A DNA stretch of 64,000 bases from Candidatus Limnocylindrales bacterium (GCA_035571835.1 DATNBU010000033.1:90866-154865); one strand, 5' to 3'; counted from the stretch's first letter, positions 34,455 through 49,542 are shown. Notes: generated by a model from the letters alone, not told the origin. Program-made: numbers and translations.

Positions 34455-35207
34455 TCATGCGTGCTCGAGCTCGGGCGGATATTCGACGCGGACCAGCGAG
34501 AGGCCGGCAGCGGGAGCCGTCCGACCGTTGAGCATGCGCGACCCGCCGCCCAGCAACTCCACGAACGTCTCCTCGTCGAGCTTGCCGACGACCACGTCCA
34601 CCATCGACCCGACCAGCGTTCGCACCATCTGCTTCAGGAATGCGTTGGCGGACACGCGGTACGTGTACACGGCACCATCGCGCGTCCAGACGCTTTCGGT
34701 CACGAATCGCCGGGTGCTCGGCGATTCGCAATCGGCGGCACGAAACGCGGCAAAATCGTGTTCGCCGGCCAGCATTCGTGCAAGCCGCTGCAGCTGCTCG
34801 AGGTCGAGCGGGGCGATGACGTGCCAGCTGCGGTCGCGCAGGAACGGCGACGGAGGGCGCGCGTTGACGATCGTGTACTCGTAGGTTCGCGACAGTGCGT
34901 GGCGGCGCGGATCGAATGCATCATTGGCGCGCGCCAGGTCGACGATCGAGATGCTCTTGTCGGTCAGCGCGTTGACGGCAAGGAAGAGGCGCTCGAGATC
35001 GGTGTCGTCGGCGACATCGAATGCGATCACCTGGCCGCTCGCGTGCACGCCGGCGTCGGTGCGTCCGGACGAATGCACGCGAACCGGGCTGCGCGTGAAG
35101 ATCGCGAGCGCGCGCTCGAGCTCACCCTGGACCGTCGGCTGATCCGGCTGAAGCTGCCAGCCCGCCCACTTCGTTCCCAGATACTCGACTGTCCCACGTA
35201 CGCGCAT
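34455..35207 (-). CDS. truA: tRNA pseudouridine(38-40) synthase
   Basis: 250 residues. VEYLGTKWAGWQLQPDQPTV, SSGRTDAGVHASGQVIAFD with the catalytic Asp, RRHALSRTYEYTI and NAFLKQMVRTLVG are TruA signatures. It makes pseudouridine in the anticodon stem-loop of several tRNAs. Its stop abuts a family I palindrome, and the gap to leuA holds a family II element. Confidence 0.96.
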   Translation of the reverse strand: MRVRGTVEYLGTKWAGWQLQPDQPTVQGELERALAIFTRSPVRVHSSGRTDAGVHASGQVIAFDVADDTDLERLFLAVNALTDKSISIVDLARANDAFDPRRHALSRTYEYTIVNARPPSPFLRDRSWHVIAPLDLEQLQRLARMLAGEHDFAAFRAADCESPSTRRFVTESVWTRDGAVYTYRVSANAFLKQMVRTLVGSMVDVVVGKLDEETFVELLGGGSRMLNGRTAPAAGLSLVRVEYPPELEHA

Positions 35208-35226
35208 CGATTTTGCTGAGGAATTT

Positions 35227-35321
35227 AAATGGGGACAGGTACATTTTCCGCGCCAGGTTCCACTCGCCGCGAACCATTCCGCGAATCTTCAGCGAAATTT
35301 TAAATGTACCTGTCCCCTTTT
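35227..35321. repeat. Inverted pair of GGGGACAG family II arms
   Basis: AAATGGGGACAGGTACATTT at 35227-35246 and its complement with one mismatch at 35302-35321, 55 bases apart. The element fills the leuA-truA gap and ends one base before the leuA stop. Such paired short palindromes resemble REP/RAYT-mobilised elements (inference). Confidence 0.78.
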
Positions 35322-35322
35322 C

Positions 35323-36894
<1,572 letters not shown>

Positions 36895-37012
36895 CACTTC
36901 TCTCCGTGCGTGCCCGCATGCCGGGCGGCTGCTGCTACGCTCAGTTCCGGGCGTGCCTGCTGCACGCTCCAGTACGCTGTTGGCGGATCCCACACTGGCC
37001 AGAAACACGAAA

Positions 37013-37081
37013 GCCGCGGGGACCCGCGGCTTTTACTAGTCTTCTCGTCCGCGGGTTTCGGTTTTGCTTCCCGCCCGCGGC
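37013..37081 (-). promoter_or_regulatory. Attenuator-like leader of leuA
   Basis: On the minus strand four matching GC-rich segments: GCCGCGGG (37081-37074), CCCGCGGA (37055-37048), GCCGCGGG (37030-37023) and CCCGCGGC (37020-37013). Neighbours can pair 1:2, 2:3 or 3:4; 3:4 forms a hairpin followed by TTTCGTGTTTC about 120 bases before leuA. This is the layout of transcription attenuation. A leader peptide with four Leu codons lies just upstream, but segment 1 is over 50 bases from those codons, so the mechanism needs folding analysis. Confidence 0.55.
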
Positions 37082-37101
37082 TCGAAGGGATGTCGCCGTA
37101 G

Positions 37102-37176
37102 CTACACCACCGCCGAAGCCCCGGACGGGCATCTAAGGAGCAGCAGCGCGCTGGAAATTTCGAAGGAGCGGAACAT
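37102..37176 (-). CDS. leuL: Putative leucine leader peptide
   Basis: A 24-residue frame, MFRSFEISSALLLLRCPSG and five more residues, ending in TAG. It contains four consecutive Leu codons (CTG CTG CTC CTT), the usual mark of a leucine-controlled leader. It lies in the only long gap of the ilvN-to-leuA gene set, upstream of alternately pairing segments. The ribosome site is weak (GGATAGGG 9 bases before ATG). Real translation is unproven. Confidence 0.5.
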   Translation of the reverse strand: MFRSFEISSALLLLRCPSGASAVV

Positions 37177-37210
37177 CGGGGGCAACCCTATCCGTGGTCG
37201 GTGTCGGGTG

Positions 37211-38029
37211 TCAACCGTGATCGCGAAGCGGATCCTTGTCGAGCGGGTCGTCGTGACCGAGATCGCCGAACGCGGGCTCGCCTTTTCTCCACGAGACCAG
37301 CGCCATGAGCGGCCCCGACGCGACGTAGATCGAGATGCCGATGAAGATGAACGGCTGGTACGCGGCAAGCGCAAAGCTGAGCAGCAGGACCGCCACGACG
37401 AGCCGTGAAAGCGGCTGGCGCCCGTGCAGCTTGAGATTCTTGAAGCTTGTGTAGCGTACCGTGCTGACCATCAGCAGCGCGAGCGCATAGGTCAGCAGCA
37501 GCAGCGCCACGTGCTTCGGCGGAAGGCCCGAGCGTCCGACGTAGCGATACATCAGCACCACCGACGCGAGCATGGCCGCCGAGCCCGGCACCGGCAGGCC
37601 GAGGAAGAATCCGGTGTCGACTCGTCCGATCAGAAGATTGAATCGCGCAAGGCGGATCGCCGAGCAGATCACGTAAAGGCCGACGGCCGACCAGCCCCAG
37701 ACACCCCACGGCATCAGCGCCCATTTGTAGATCAGCAGTCCGGGAGCGACGCCGAACGATACGAGATCGCAGAGCGAGTCGTACTCGATGCCGAAGCGGC
37801 TCGTCGAATTCGTCATGCGCGCGACGCGCCCGTCGAGGCTGTCGAAGATCTGCGCGGCAAGGATCGCGAGCGCAGCCGACGCGTAGTTGCTCTGCATCGT
37901 CTGCACGAGCGAGTAGATGCCGCAGAACAGCCCCATCGACGTGATGAGATTCGGCAGCAGGAAGATGCCGCGGCGCGGAACCGAGTCCTGCAGAAGTGCG
38001 AGCCTGGTGCCGCGTCGTCTCGGTCTCAC
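37211..38029 (-). CDS. pssA: CDP-diacylglycerol-serine O-phosphatidyltransferase
   Basis: 272 residues from GTG 38029, preceded by GGAGGAACATC and overlapping the psd stop as GTGA. The CDP-alcohol phosphotransferase motif reads IFDSLDGRVARMTNSTSRFG then EYDSLCDLVSFGVAP (D-G-x2-A-R-x8-G-x3-D-x3-D). Several membrane helices follow. It makes phosphatidylserine from CDP-diacylglycerol and serine in the inner membrane, which psd then decarboxylates. Confidence 0.94.
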   Translation of the reverse strand: MRPRRRGTRLALLQDSVPRRGIFLLPNLITSMGLFCGIYSLVQTMQSNYASAALAILAAQIFDSLDGRVARMTNSTSRFGIEYDSLCDLVSFGVAPGLLIYKWALMPWGVWGWSAVGLYVICSAIRLARFNLLIGRVDTGFFLGLPVPGSAAMLASVVLMYRYVGRSGLPPKHVALLLLTYALALLMVSTVRYTSFKNLKLHGRQPLSRLVVAVLLLSFALAAYQPFIFIGISIYVASGPLMALVSWRKGEPAFGDLGHDDPLDKDPLRDHG

Positions 38030-38703
38030 GATGTTCCTCCGGCGGCCGACTCGAGGTGCGCGAGCGTCGTCTGGCCCGCGCGGACCGTCTGTCCGACCTT
38101 GACCGCAAGCCTGGCCTCGGGCGGCAGATAAACATCCACCCGCGACCCGAACATGATCAAGCCGAATCGCTCGCCGCGCGCCAGACGAGCCGGCGGCTCG
38201 ACGCGGCAGATGATCCGGCGCGCCAGCCAGCCCGCGATCTGCACGACCACGACCTCGGCACCGGCCGCCGTTCGCAGCAGCAGTGAATTCGATTCGTTGA
38301 TGTCGCCGGCATCCGAGCGGTACGCCGCGCCGAACTTGCCGGAGCGGTGATCGGCTTTGACGAGCGACGCGGCGACCGGCGAGCGGTTCACGTGCACGTC
38401 GAGCGGCGACATGAAGATGGCGATCTTGACGTTCGACCCGTTCGAGAACCGATGCGGTGGTGCGCCGCTCTCGGCGAACACCACGCGGCCGTCGGCAGGG
38501 CTGACGACGGCCGACGGATCGTTCGGCGCGGTGCGGTCGGGATCGCGAAAGAACAGCAGCACGCCGACGGCCAGCAGGGCCGCGACGACGAATACGGCAA
38601 TCCCGCAGGTGATGCTCAGCGAAGCGGCGGCGACGGCGCCTGCCGCAACCGCAGCGGCGGCCGCGATCGTCGCGACGGTGCGTCCTTCCGCAGCGAACTT
38701 CAC
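38026..38703 (-). CDS. psd: Phosphatidylserine decarboxylase proenzyme
   Basis: 225 residues from GTG 38703. Two hydrophobic stretches at the N-terminus, then VVSPADGRVV, IFMSPLDVHVNRSP and the C-terminal GLIMFGSRVDVYLP, where cleavage between Gly and Ser creates the pyruvoyl group. This is the short PSD-A type common in deltaproteobacteria. It converts phosphatidylserine to phosphatidylethanolamine. It lies between ilvC and pssA, an arrangement known from that group. Confidence 0.94.
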   Translation of the reverse strand: MKFAAEGRTVATIAAAAAVAAGAVAAASLSITCGIAVFVVAALLAVGVLLFFRDPDRTAPNDPSAVVSPADGRVVFAESGAPPHRFSNGSNVKIAIFMSPLDVHVNRSPVAASLVKADHRSGKFGAAYRSDAGDINESNSLLLRTAAGAEVVVVQIAGWLARRIICRVEPPARLARGERFGLIMFGSRVDVYLPPEARLAVKVGQTVRAGQTTLAHLESAAGGTS

Positions 38704-38743
38704 CAGCGGGTTCTCCCGGCAAGCCCAGTTTGGATTGGACCGA

Positions 38744-40305
<1,562 letters not shown>

Positions 40306-40402
40306 CGGTTGGACTCCTTGCGAGGGAACAAGCGTCCCCATGACCCGGCCGCGATCGGCCCGGGGGCACTCAGCTCGCGAATGATTCGGTCGGGCTCTGC
40401 GA

Positions 40403-40648
40403 TCAGGACCCGGAAGAAACCTGCCCGCGCTGGCGATATTCGCCAAGGAAGCGCGCGATGCGGTCTTTCTCGACGAGCTTCTGCTTCTGCAGCTCGCGAC
40501 GATGCAATTCTTCTTCGGTCGTCAGGTGCGGCCGCTGGGTCAGATCGTCGACCTCGGCCTTCAGTTGCGCATGCCTCTCGTAGGATCGTCGAAGTTCCGC
40601 ATGTTCGGGGGCAAGCGACTTCACCAATTCTTCGTCACGTGGATCCAT
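40403..40648 (-). CDS. DUF465 (YdcH-like) small protein
   Basis: 81 residues, highly charged and helical. LRRSYERHAQLKAEVDDLTQ, RELQKQKLVEKDRIARFL are typical of the DUF465/YdcH family of small coiled-coil proteins of unknown role. It has its own promoter and lies 97 bases upstream of ilvN, with which it may be co-transcribed. Confidence 0.85.
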   Translation of the reverse strand: MDPRDEELVKSLAPEHAELRRSYERHAQLKAEVDDLTQRPHLTTEEELHRRELQKQKLVEKDRIARFLGEYRQRGQVSSGS

Positions 40649-40686
40649 AGCGTTCTCCTGGGCGTTTGCTTGCGCAGCGGGCGCGA

Positions 40687-40715
40687 ACGTTAGTTCTGCC
40701 TCGTCCGGTTGTCAA
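40687..40715 (-). promoter_or_regulatory. Sigma70-type promoter of DUF465-ilvN operon
   Basis: On the minus strand a consensus TTGACA (40715-40710), a 17-base spacer and TAACGT (40692-40687). Transcription would start about 30 bases before the DUF465 ATG. A small hairpin GACTCG/CGAGTC (40724-40741) just upstream follows the tsaB stop. Confidence 0.55.
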
Positions 40716-40752
40716 ATGGATGCGACTCGGAAAAACGAGTCTTTTCAATGAG

Positions 40753-41550
40753 TTACTCACGAGTCATCGAAACGTTCCGGACATTCGGCGCGGGCCGGAT
40801 CGCGGCCAGTCCGACGTAGACGGGAAGCAGTGCGCCGGTGGTTGTCACTTTGCCGGCGCGCAGCCGGCTCGCGGCAAGAACGGCAAGGCGCGCAAACGAC
40901 TCCGGCGCAGGCACGCGCAGCTCGATCCCTGCCGCGTGCGCCACCGCAGCGAGGTCCGCGGACGCCGACCACGAGGAGGGCGCGAGCCCGACGGCCGACG
41001 AGGGAATAACGGCAATCGTGCCGCGGTCGCGAAGCGACACGACGCGGCCGGGAACCTCGCCGTCGTCGATCGTCTCCGGCTCGACGATCTCGTCGATTTC
41101 GTTGTCGCCGCACCGGTACACGCCAACCAGCGAACGGCCTTTTCCCGCCGGCCAGACGGCGATCACCGTCTCGCCTGGCCGAGCCGCGCGCCACGCGAGC
41201 AGCTCGAGCGCCCCGACCGAAACGGCCGGCAGGCTTTCCGAGAATGCGAGGCCGCGCAGAAACGCGAGCCCGGAGCGCAGGCCGGTATACGAGCCCGGAC
41301 CAACGACCGCTGCGACGGCCGCGAGATCCTGAGGACCGCACCCGCGCCGCGCCAGCAGGGAAGATGCGTGGCTGGCGAGGTCCTCTGTGCGCGAGAATCC
41401 GCGATCGGCCGGAAGCATGGCGACATCGATCCCGGCGCCGCCGGCCACGGCCGGATCGACGGACAGCCCCGTGCCGACGTCCGCAAGCACCAGGCCGGCC
41501 TCGGCGCCGGACGTATCGATGGCAAGGAGAAGCTGGACGGCTGTGCTCAC
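40753..41550 (-). CDS. tsaB: tRNA threonylcarbamoyladenosine biosynthesis protein TsaB
   Basis: 265 residues from GTG 41550, overlapping the rseP stop as GTGA. LLLAIDTSGAEAGLVLAD, VVGPGSYTGLRSGLAFLRGL and the ASKHA-fold spacing are typical of TsaB (YeaZ), the scaffold partner of TsaD in making t6A37 in tRNAs that read ANN codons. The C-terminal part is more variable, as usual. Last gene of the long minus-strand translation/envelope operon. Confidence 0.92.
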   Translation of the reverse strand: MSTAVQLLLAIDTSGAEAGLVLADVGTGLSVDPAVAGGAGIDVAMLPADRGFSRTEDLASHASSLLARRGCGPQDLAAVAAVVGPGSYTGLRSGLAFLRGLAFSESLPAVSVGALELLAWRAARPGETVIAVWPAGKGRSLVGVYRCGDNEIDEIVEPETIDDGEVPGRVVSLRDRGTIAVIPSSAVGLAPSSWSASADLAAVAHAAGIELRVPAPESFARLAVLAASRLRAGKVTTTGALLPVYVGLAAIRPAPNVRNVSMTRE

Positions 41551-42632
41551 CCGGTCGCGATTCGAACGATGTCGTGGAAGATCACGAACAGCATCAGCGC
41601 ACCGATCAGCATCATGCCGAAGCCGAGCGCGTACTCGCGCACGCGCAGCGACAGCGGCCGGCCGCGGACGGCCTCGATGCCCATGAACGCGAGATGACCG
41701 CCGTCGAGCACCGGGATCGGAAGCAGGTTCACGACCCCGAGATTGATGCTGATCAGCGCCATGAACAGCAGCAGCGGCTGAAGCCCGGACTGCGCATGCT
41801 TGCTGGCCTCGGCCACGACGAGGATCGGCCCGCCGAGGTCGGTGGCCGAGATGCGGCCCTGGATGAGCCGCCCGATGGTCTTGAGGATCATCGTACTGTC
41901 GTACCAGGTGCGCTCGACAGCCGAGAGGAACGCACCGCCGAAACCGATCGGCGTCAGATCGATCCCGCGGCTGATGCCGACCTGCCAGACCGACGGAATG
42001 ACTTCCCCGAACGCGTCGTGCTGCTCGGCGAGAGTGGGGGTGATCTCGACCCTGCGGCTGCTGCCCGTTTCGTCGGTCACGTCGAGATGGAGCGTCTTGC
42101 CGCCGCTGGCGAGGATGGCGGCCACGAGGTCGTCCCACGTGGAGATCGTCTTGCCGTCGACCGCTGCGATCGTATCGCCGTGGCGAAGGCCCGCGGCAGC
42201 GGCCGGCTTGCCGGTCGCGACGTCATCGACGGTTGCCTTGTTCGAAGGCACCGCGACGCCGTAGGCAAGCGCGCAGCCGGTCAGCACGACGACCGCGAAC
42301 AGCAGGTTGATGACCGGGCCGGCGACGACGATCGCCGCGCGCTGCCAGAGCGGTTTTACCGTGAATCCGCGCTTCGGATCGGCGGGCGCGTCGGCCGCGT
42401 CCCCGCCCTCCTCTTCGTATCCGGCCATGCGCACGTAGCCGCCGAGCGGCACCAGCGCCACGCGGTAGACCGTCTCGCCGAACTGCCTGGCGAAGACCGT
42501 CGGCCCAAAACCCATCGAAAAGACCCGGACTTCGACGTCGCACCACTTGCCGACGAGGAAATGACCGAGCTCATGGACGAAAATGACGACCGCAAGTACG
42601 AGGATTGCGGCCAGAAGACTGCCTGAAGCCAT
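41547..42632 (-). CDS. rseP: Site-2 metalloprotease RseP
   Basis: 361 residues from ATG 42632 with AAAGGACCC before it. HELGH at residues 20-24 is the zinc site; a later LDGGHLAFMGIEAVRGRP completes it; a PDZ domain (GLRHGDTIAAVDGKTISTWD) lies between, with four membrane helices. RseP cuts membrane anti-sigma factors and signal peptide remnants within the inner membrane. In many relatives dxr lies between cdsA and rseP; here it is absent, and only 62 bases separate them. Confidence 0.95.
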   Translation of the reverse strand: MASGSLLAAILVLAVVIFVHELGHFLVGKWCDVEVRVFSMGFGPTVFARQFGETVYRVALVPLGGYVRMAGYEEEGGDAADAPADPKRGFTVKPLWQRAAIVVAGPVINLLFAVVVLTGCALAYGVAVPSNKATVDDVATGKPAAAAGLRHGDTIAAVDGKTISTWDDLVAAILASGGKTLHLDVTDETGSSRRVEITPTLAEQHDAFGEVIPSVWQVGISRGIDLTPIGFGGAFLSAVERTWYDSTMILKTIGRLIQGRISATDLGGPILVVAEASKHAQSGLQPLLLFMALISINLGVVNLLPIPVLDGGHLAFMGIEAVRGRPLSLRVREYALGFGMMLIGALMLFVIFHDIVRIATG

Positions 42633-42694
42633 AGGGTCCTTTTTACACCGCGCAGGGCGGCACAAGAAATCAGGAATCGGCCGGCGGCGAAGGC

Positions 42695-43495
42695 TCAGGC
42701 CCAGGCGAGGCTCGCATAGTAATATATGAAGACGATCGGGAGGATCATGCTGTCGGTGCGATCGAGCACCCCACCATGCCCCGGAATGATCCATCCGGAG
42801 TCCTTGGCGTCGTACGCGCGCTTGATCATCGACTCCGACAGGTCGCCGAGCTGCGACAGCACCGACATCATCGCGGTCACCAGCATCGATTCGACGAAGC
42901 CGAAGCGTCGCACGAGGATCAGCTGGAACAGCGTTCCGATCACCACGGCCGCGGCGACGGAACCGACCGCGCCTTCGACCGTTTTGTTCGGACTGACCGT
43001 CGGCCACAGCTTCCGGTGTCCGTACGCGCGCCCCGCGAAGTAGCCGCCGGCGTCACTCGCCATCGCCGTCGCGAGCACGAAGAACACGAGGCCCGGACCG
43101 TGATCGATGTTGCGCAGCCACAGCAGGTGCGGAAGCAGCAGGCCTCCGTACAGCGCCGCGAACAGGATTTCGCCGGCGCCGACGACGCTCAGATTCATGT
43201 CTTCGGCAGTGGCGAGCGTGCCGAGCAGCACGCCGATCAGCGCCACGACGATCCCCGCCGACAGCGTCGCGCCGGACGAATCGACGAGCATCGACAGCGC
43301 AATGGCCATGCCCGCGCCGGCCGTCAGCATCTTCGCGCTCTGGATCTTGACCTTCTGCATCTCGGCGAGCTCGAGCAGCGAGACCAGCGTGCAGGCGAGC
43401 ACGACCAGCGAATAGATTCCGGAGGGAGCGCGCAGGATCAGCCAGCTCAGCAGCGGAATCGCGACGATTGCAGTCAGGATACGCTGTCGGAGCAT
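42695..43495 (-). CDS. cdsA: Phosphatidate cytidylyltransferase
   Basis: 266 residues with about seven membrane helices. The CDS signature region reads AMASDAGGYFAGRAYGHRKL then SPNKTVEGAVGSVAAA, and ends with GGVLDRTDSMILPIVFIYYY. It makes CDP-diacylglycerol from phosphatidate and CTP, the precursor used by pssA encoded 5 kb away. Directly abuts uppS with no gap. Confidence 0.95.
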   Translation of the reverse strand: MLRQRILTAIVAIPLLSWLILRAPSGIYSLVVLACTLVSLLELAEMQKVKIQSAKMLTAGAGMAIALSMLVDSSGATLSAGIVVALIGVLLGTLATAEDMNLSVVGAGEILFAALYGGLLLPHLLWLRNIDHGPGLVFFVLATAMASDAGGYFAGRAYGHRKLWPTVSPNKTVEGAVGSVAAAVVIGTLFQLILVRRFGFVESMLVTAMMSVLSQLGDLSESMIKRAYDAKDSGWIIPGHGGVLDRTDSMILPIVFIYYYASLAWA

Positions 43496-44320
43496 TCAGG
43501 CCTCCTGCCGTGCGCGCGCGGCCGGCGCCGCTTCTTTCTCAACCGGCGCCGCCTGTTGCGCGACCGGCGCCGCCTGTTGCGCAACCTGTGCCGCGGTCTT
43601 GCCGAAGCGCCTCTCGCGGCGTTTGTAGTCTTCGAGCGCGGCCAGGAACTCGGGGCGCCGGAAATCCGGCCACAGCTTGTCAGTCACGTAGATTTCGCTG
43701 TAGGCGACCTGCCACAGGAGGAAGTTCGACAGGCGCATCTCGCCGCTCGTGCGGATGAGAAGGTCGGGATCGGGCAAGCCCGCTGTCATCAGCGACGAAG
43801 AGAACATCTCTTCGTCGATGTCTTCGGGCGCGAGCTCGCCGTCGCGGACTCGGCGCGCGAGGCGCCGTGTGGCCGCGACGATCTCCTCGCGCGCGCCGTA
43901 GCTGACGGCAAGCTGAACGGTCATGCCTGTGTTGGTGCGCGTCGTGTGCTCGGCGGCGCGAAGGTCGGTGAGGACATCCTTCGGAAGACGGCGCAAGTTG
44001 CCGATCGCGCGCAGCCGGATGCCGTGACGCATCATCTTGCCGAGCTCGCTGCGCACGTAGCGGCGCAGCAGGTTCATCAGTGCGCCGACTTCGCGCTCGG
44101 GGCGCTCCCAGTTCTCGGTGGAAAACGCGTAGAGGGTCAGGACTTCGATCCCGATCTCGCGCGCGGTCTCGACGATCTCGCGGACGGATTCCTTGCCGCG
44201 GCGGTGGCCCTGGACGCGCGACAGGCCGCGCTGGGTCGCCCAGCGTCCGTTGCCGTCCATGATGATCGCCACGTGACGCGGCAATCCGGCTTTGTTCGGT
44301 TCGATTGCCGCAGCGCGCAC
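43496..44320 (-). CDS. uppS: Isoprenyl (undecaprenyl) diphosphate synthase
   Basis: 274 residues. HVAIIMDGNGRWATQRGLSR with the catalytic Asp, LTLYAFSTENWERPEREV, and LIRTSGEMRLSNFLLWQVAY are diagnostic of cis-prenyltransferases. It makes the C55 lipid carrier for cell-wall assembly. The C-terminus has an Ala/Pro/Gln repeat tail (QQAAPVAQQAAPVEKEAAP) not normal for the family. One base separates it from frr. Confidence 0.95.
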   Translation of the reverse strand: MRAAAIEPNKAGLPRHVAIIMDGNGRWATQRGLSRVQGHRRGKESVREIVETAREIGIEVLTLYAFSTENWERPEREVGALMNLLRRYVRSELGKMMRHGIRLRAIGNLRRLPKDVLTDLRAAEHTTRTNTGMTVQLAVSYGAREEIVAATRRLARRVRDGELAPEDIDEEMFSSSLMTAGLPDPDLLIRTSGEMRLSNFLLWQVAYSEIYVTDKLWPDFRRPEFLAALEDYKRRERRFGKTAAQVAQQAAPVAQQAAPVEKEAAPAARARQEA

Positions 44321-44321
44321 G

Positions 44322-44879
44322 TCAGACCGACATGATTTCGTGTTCTTTGACCTTGGCGATCTCGTCGATCTGCGCGATCGTCTCGTCGGTCAGCTTCTGG
44401 ACTTTGTCCGCCGCCACCCGGTGGTCGTCCTGCGAGATCTCCTTTTCTGCCTCGGCTTCCTTCAGGAGCTCGTTGGCATCGCGGCGATGGTTGCGCGCCG
44501 AAACCCTGTGGTGCTCGGCGTCTTTCTTGAGCTGCTTGACGAGATCCTTGCGGCGCTCCTGGTTGAGCTCGGGGATCGGAACGCGAAGCAGGTTGCCGTC
44601 GCTGACCGGCGACAGGCCGAGATCGGCGATGCGGATCGCCTTGTCGATCGCGCCGACCGTGCTCTTGTCGAATGGCTGCACGACGAGCAGCCGCGGCTCC
44701 GGCGCCGAGACCGTCGCGAGTTTGTTGAGCGGCGTCGAGCTGCCGTAGTAGTCGACGAAGACGTGATCGAGCAGCGCCGGGGTCGCGCGGCCCGCGCGGA
44801 TGCGCGCGAGATCTTTTCGCAGAGACGCGATCGTCTCCTGCATCTGCGAGCGAAGGTCCTTGAGGATTTCGTCGATCAT
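44322..44879 (-). CDS. frr: Ribosome recycling factor
   Basis: 185 residues, canonical length. LRKDLARIRAGRATPALLDH, YYGSSTPLNKLATVSAPEPR and EVSARNHRRDAN-like stretch HRVSARNHRRDANELLK match RRF; the usual VAIRNIRRDA is changed to VSARNHRRDA. It splits post-termination ribosomes with EF-G. Part of the pyrH-frr-uppS-cdsA order; 116 bases after pyrH. Confidence 0.96.
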   Translation of the reverse strand: MIDEILKDLRSQMQETIASLRKDLARIRAGRATPALLDHVFVDYYGSSTPLNKLATVSAPEPRLLVVQPFDKSTVGAIDKAIRIADLGLSPVSDGNLLRVPIPELNQERRKDLVKQLKKDAEHHRVSARNHRRDANELLKEAEAEKEISQDDHRVAADKVQKLTDETIAQIDEIAKVKEHEIMSV

Positions 44880-44995
44880 GTTCGTTCCCCGGCTGGATTG
44901 CGCCGGCGCACCATCTGACTGCGCTCAGTCGGCTCGTTCAAGCTGCTTCACCGGCGTCAGCCTCCGTGGCCTGCCGGAGCCTTCCCGAGCCGGGA

Positions 44996-46661
<1,666 letters not shown>

Positions 46662-46665
<4 letters not shown>

Positions 46666-47516
46666 TCGGTCGGACTCGTCTCGAAGTCGGTTGGTGCAAA
46701 GGAGTTCGCGTCGAACGTCGGCGCGCTGAAGGTCTGCTCGCCGGCAGCGCCGACCACGTCGCCGAGCGTGCCAGGCGAGCCGAACGGAACCGAGCCGTCG
46801 CCTTTCTCTGCGATCGAGCCGCGCGCTTCGCTTTCCGCGAGTCCTTCGAGAACCGAATCGGCGATCGCGCCGCAGAACAGACGGATCGCGCGGATCGCGT
46901 CGTCGTTTCCCGGTACGCAGTAAGCGATCCGGTCCGGATCGCAGTTGCTGTCGACGACCGCGACGACGGGGATCTTCAGGCGGTTGGCCTCGGCCACCGC
47001 GATCTGCTCGCGGTCCGGATCGATGACGAACAGCGCGTCCGGCGGACGCTTCATCTCGCGGATGCCGGCCAGGTTGATGTTGAGCTTCTCGAGCTCGCGC
47101 TGCATCAGCAGGCGCTCTTTCTTCTTGTACATTGCCGCGGTGGTCGGATCGCCGAGGGTTTCCTCGAGGCGCCGCATGCGGTCGATCGATTTCTTGATGG
47201 TCTGGAAATTCGTCAGCGTGCCGCCGAGCCAGCGGTTGTTGACGTGGAACTGCTTGCAGCGATCCGCCTCGGACTTGATCGCTTCCTGCGCCTGTTTCTT
47301 GGTTCCGACGAACAGAACCGAGCCGCCGCGGCCCGCAACCTCGCGAACGAAGTCACACGCCTCCCGGAAAAGATTGACCGTCTGCTGGAGGTCGATGATG
47401 TGGATCCCGTTGCGGGCGCCGAAAATGTACGGGCGCATCTTGGGATTCCATCGACTGGTCTGGTGTCCGAAGTGAACTCCGGCTTCCAGAAGCTGTTTCA
47501 TCGTGACTTGGCTCAT
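46662..47516 (-). CDS. rpsB: Small ribosomal subunit protein uS2
   Basis: 284 residues from ATG 47516, preceded by [67 protein letters not shown] and [19 protein letters not shown] are diagnostic. A C-terminal extension of about 40 residues beyond the conserved core is variable in the family. First gene of rpsB-tsf-pyrH-frr-uppS-cdsA-rseP-tsaB. Confidence 0.97.
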
Positions 47517-47688
47517 TAAAGTTCCTTTCCCACGCGAGGGATGCGATCGAATTTGCTGCGCTCGAAATGAAGCGCAACCCCGGCCAACTAACAGAGCGAC
47601 CTCTCGGAATCAACGCGACACGCCAGTGGCCGGACAGGCCGACGTTCCGACCCGGGGAGCGTCTCAATCAGGCGCGACCGTTCAGAAG

Positions 47689-47782
47689 GGTCCAGATGCA
47701 AGGCGGATTTCGCGTAGTGAGCGGAGGCGTACTTCCCGTACGTTGTAGCGAACGAAGCGAAATCCAACGCGGCAGATGGGCC
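47689..47782. repeat. Structured element between rho and rpsB
   Basis: Outer arms GGATTTCGC (47705-47713) and GCGAAATCC (47757-47765), with an inner hairpin GTAC/GTAC around TTCCC inside GAGCGGAGGCGTACTTCCCG. Flanked by AGATGCAAGGC and AACGCGGCAGATGGGCC. It resembles a dispersed element seen in other proteobacterial intergenic regions (recollection, unverified). The rest of the 306-base rho-rpsB gap shows no gene. Confidence 0.5.
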
Positions 47783-47822
47783 CTTATGGACGGTCGTCGG
47801 TGTCCGAGGCACTAACGTCAGA

Positions 47823-49307
<1,485 letters not shown>

Positions 49308-49542
49308 CGGACTCGCTTTTTTGTTGTTTTGTCGGGGGCCGAGTACGTGACTCGGGCCCGCCGAGAATCGGCCGCCATGGCGGCCATCGGTTCGTCGGGT
49401 CTTTTCGGGACTTTGCGGACTTACCGCGGTCGGGCTGCCTCGGATCAGGCAGGCCCGCACTTCGGGTTCATGCTTCGCTTGAGCGGCGGTCGCATCGCCG
49501 CAAGGCGGTGTGGAACGGAAGAGCTCCCGTGCGGTGTGGGGA

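Noticed and set aside
40724..40745. Hairpin GACTCG/CGAGTC followed by TTTT on the plus strand
   Set aside because: It looks like a plus-strand terminator, but both neighbouring genes are on the minus strand, where no T-run follows; not listed as a terminator.
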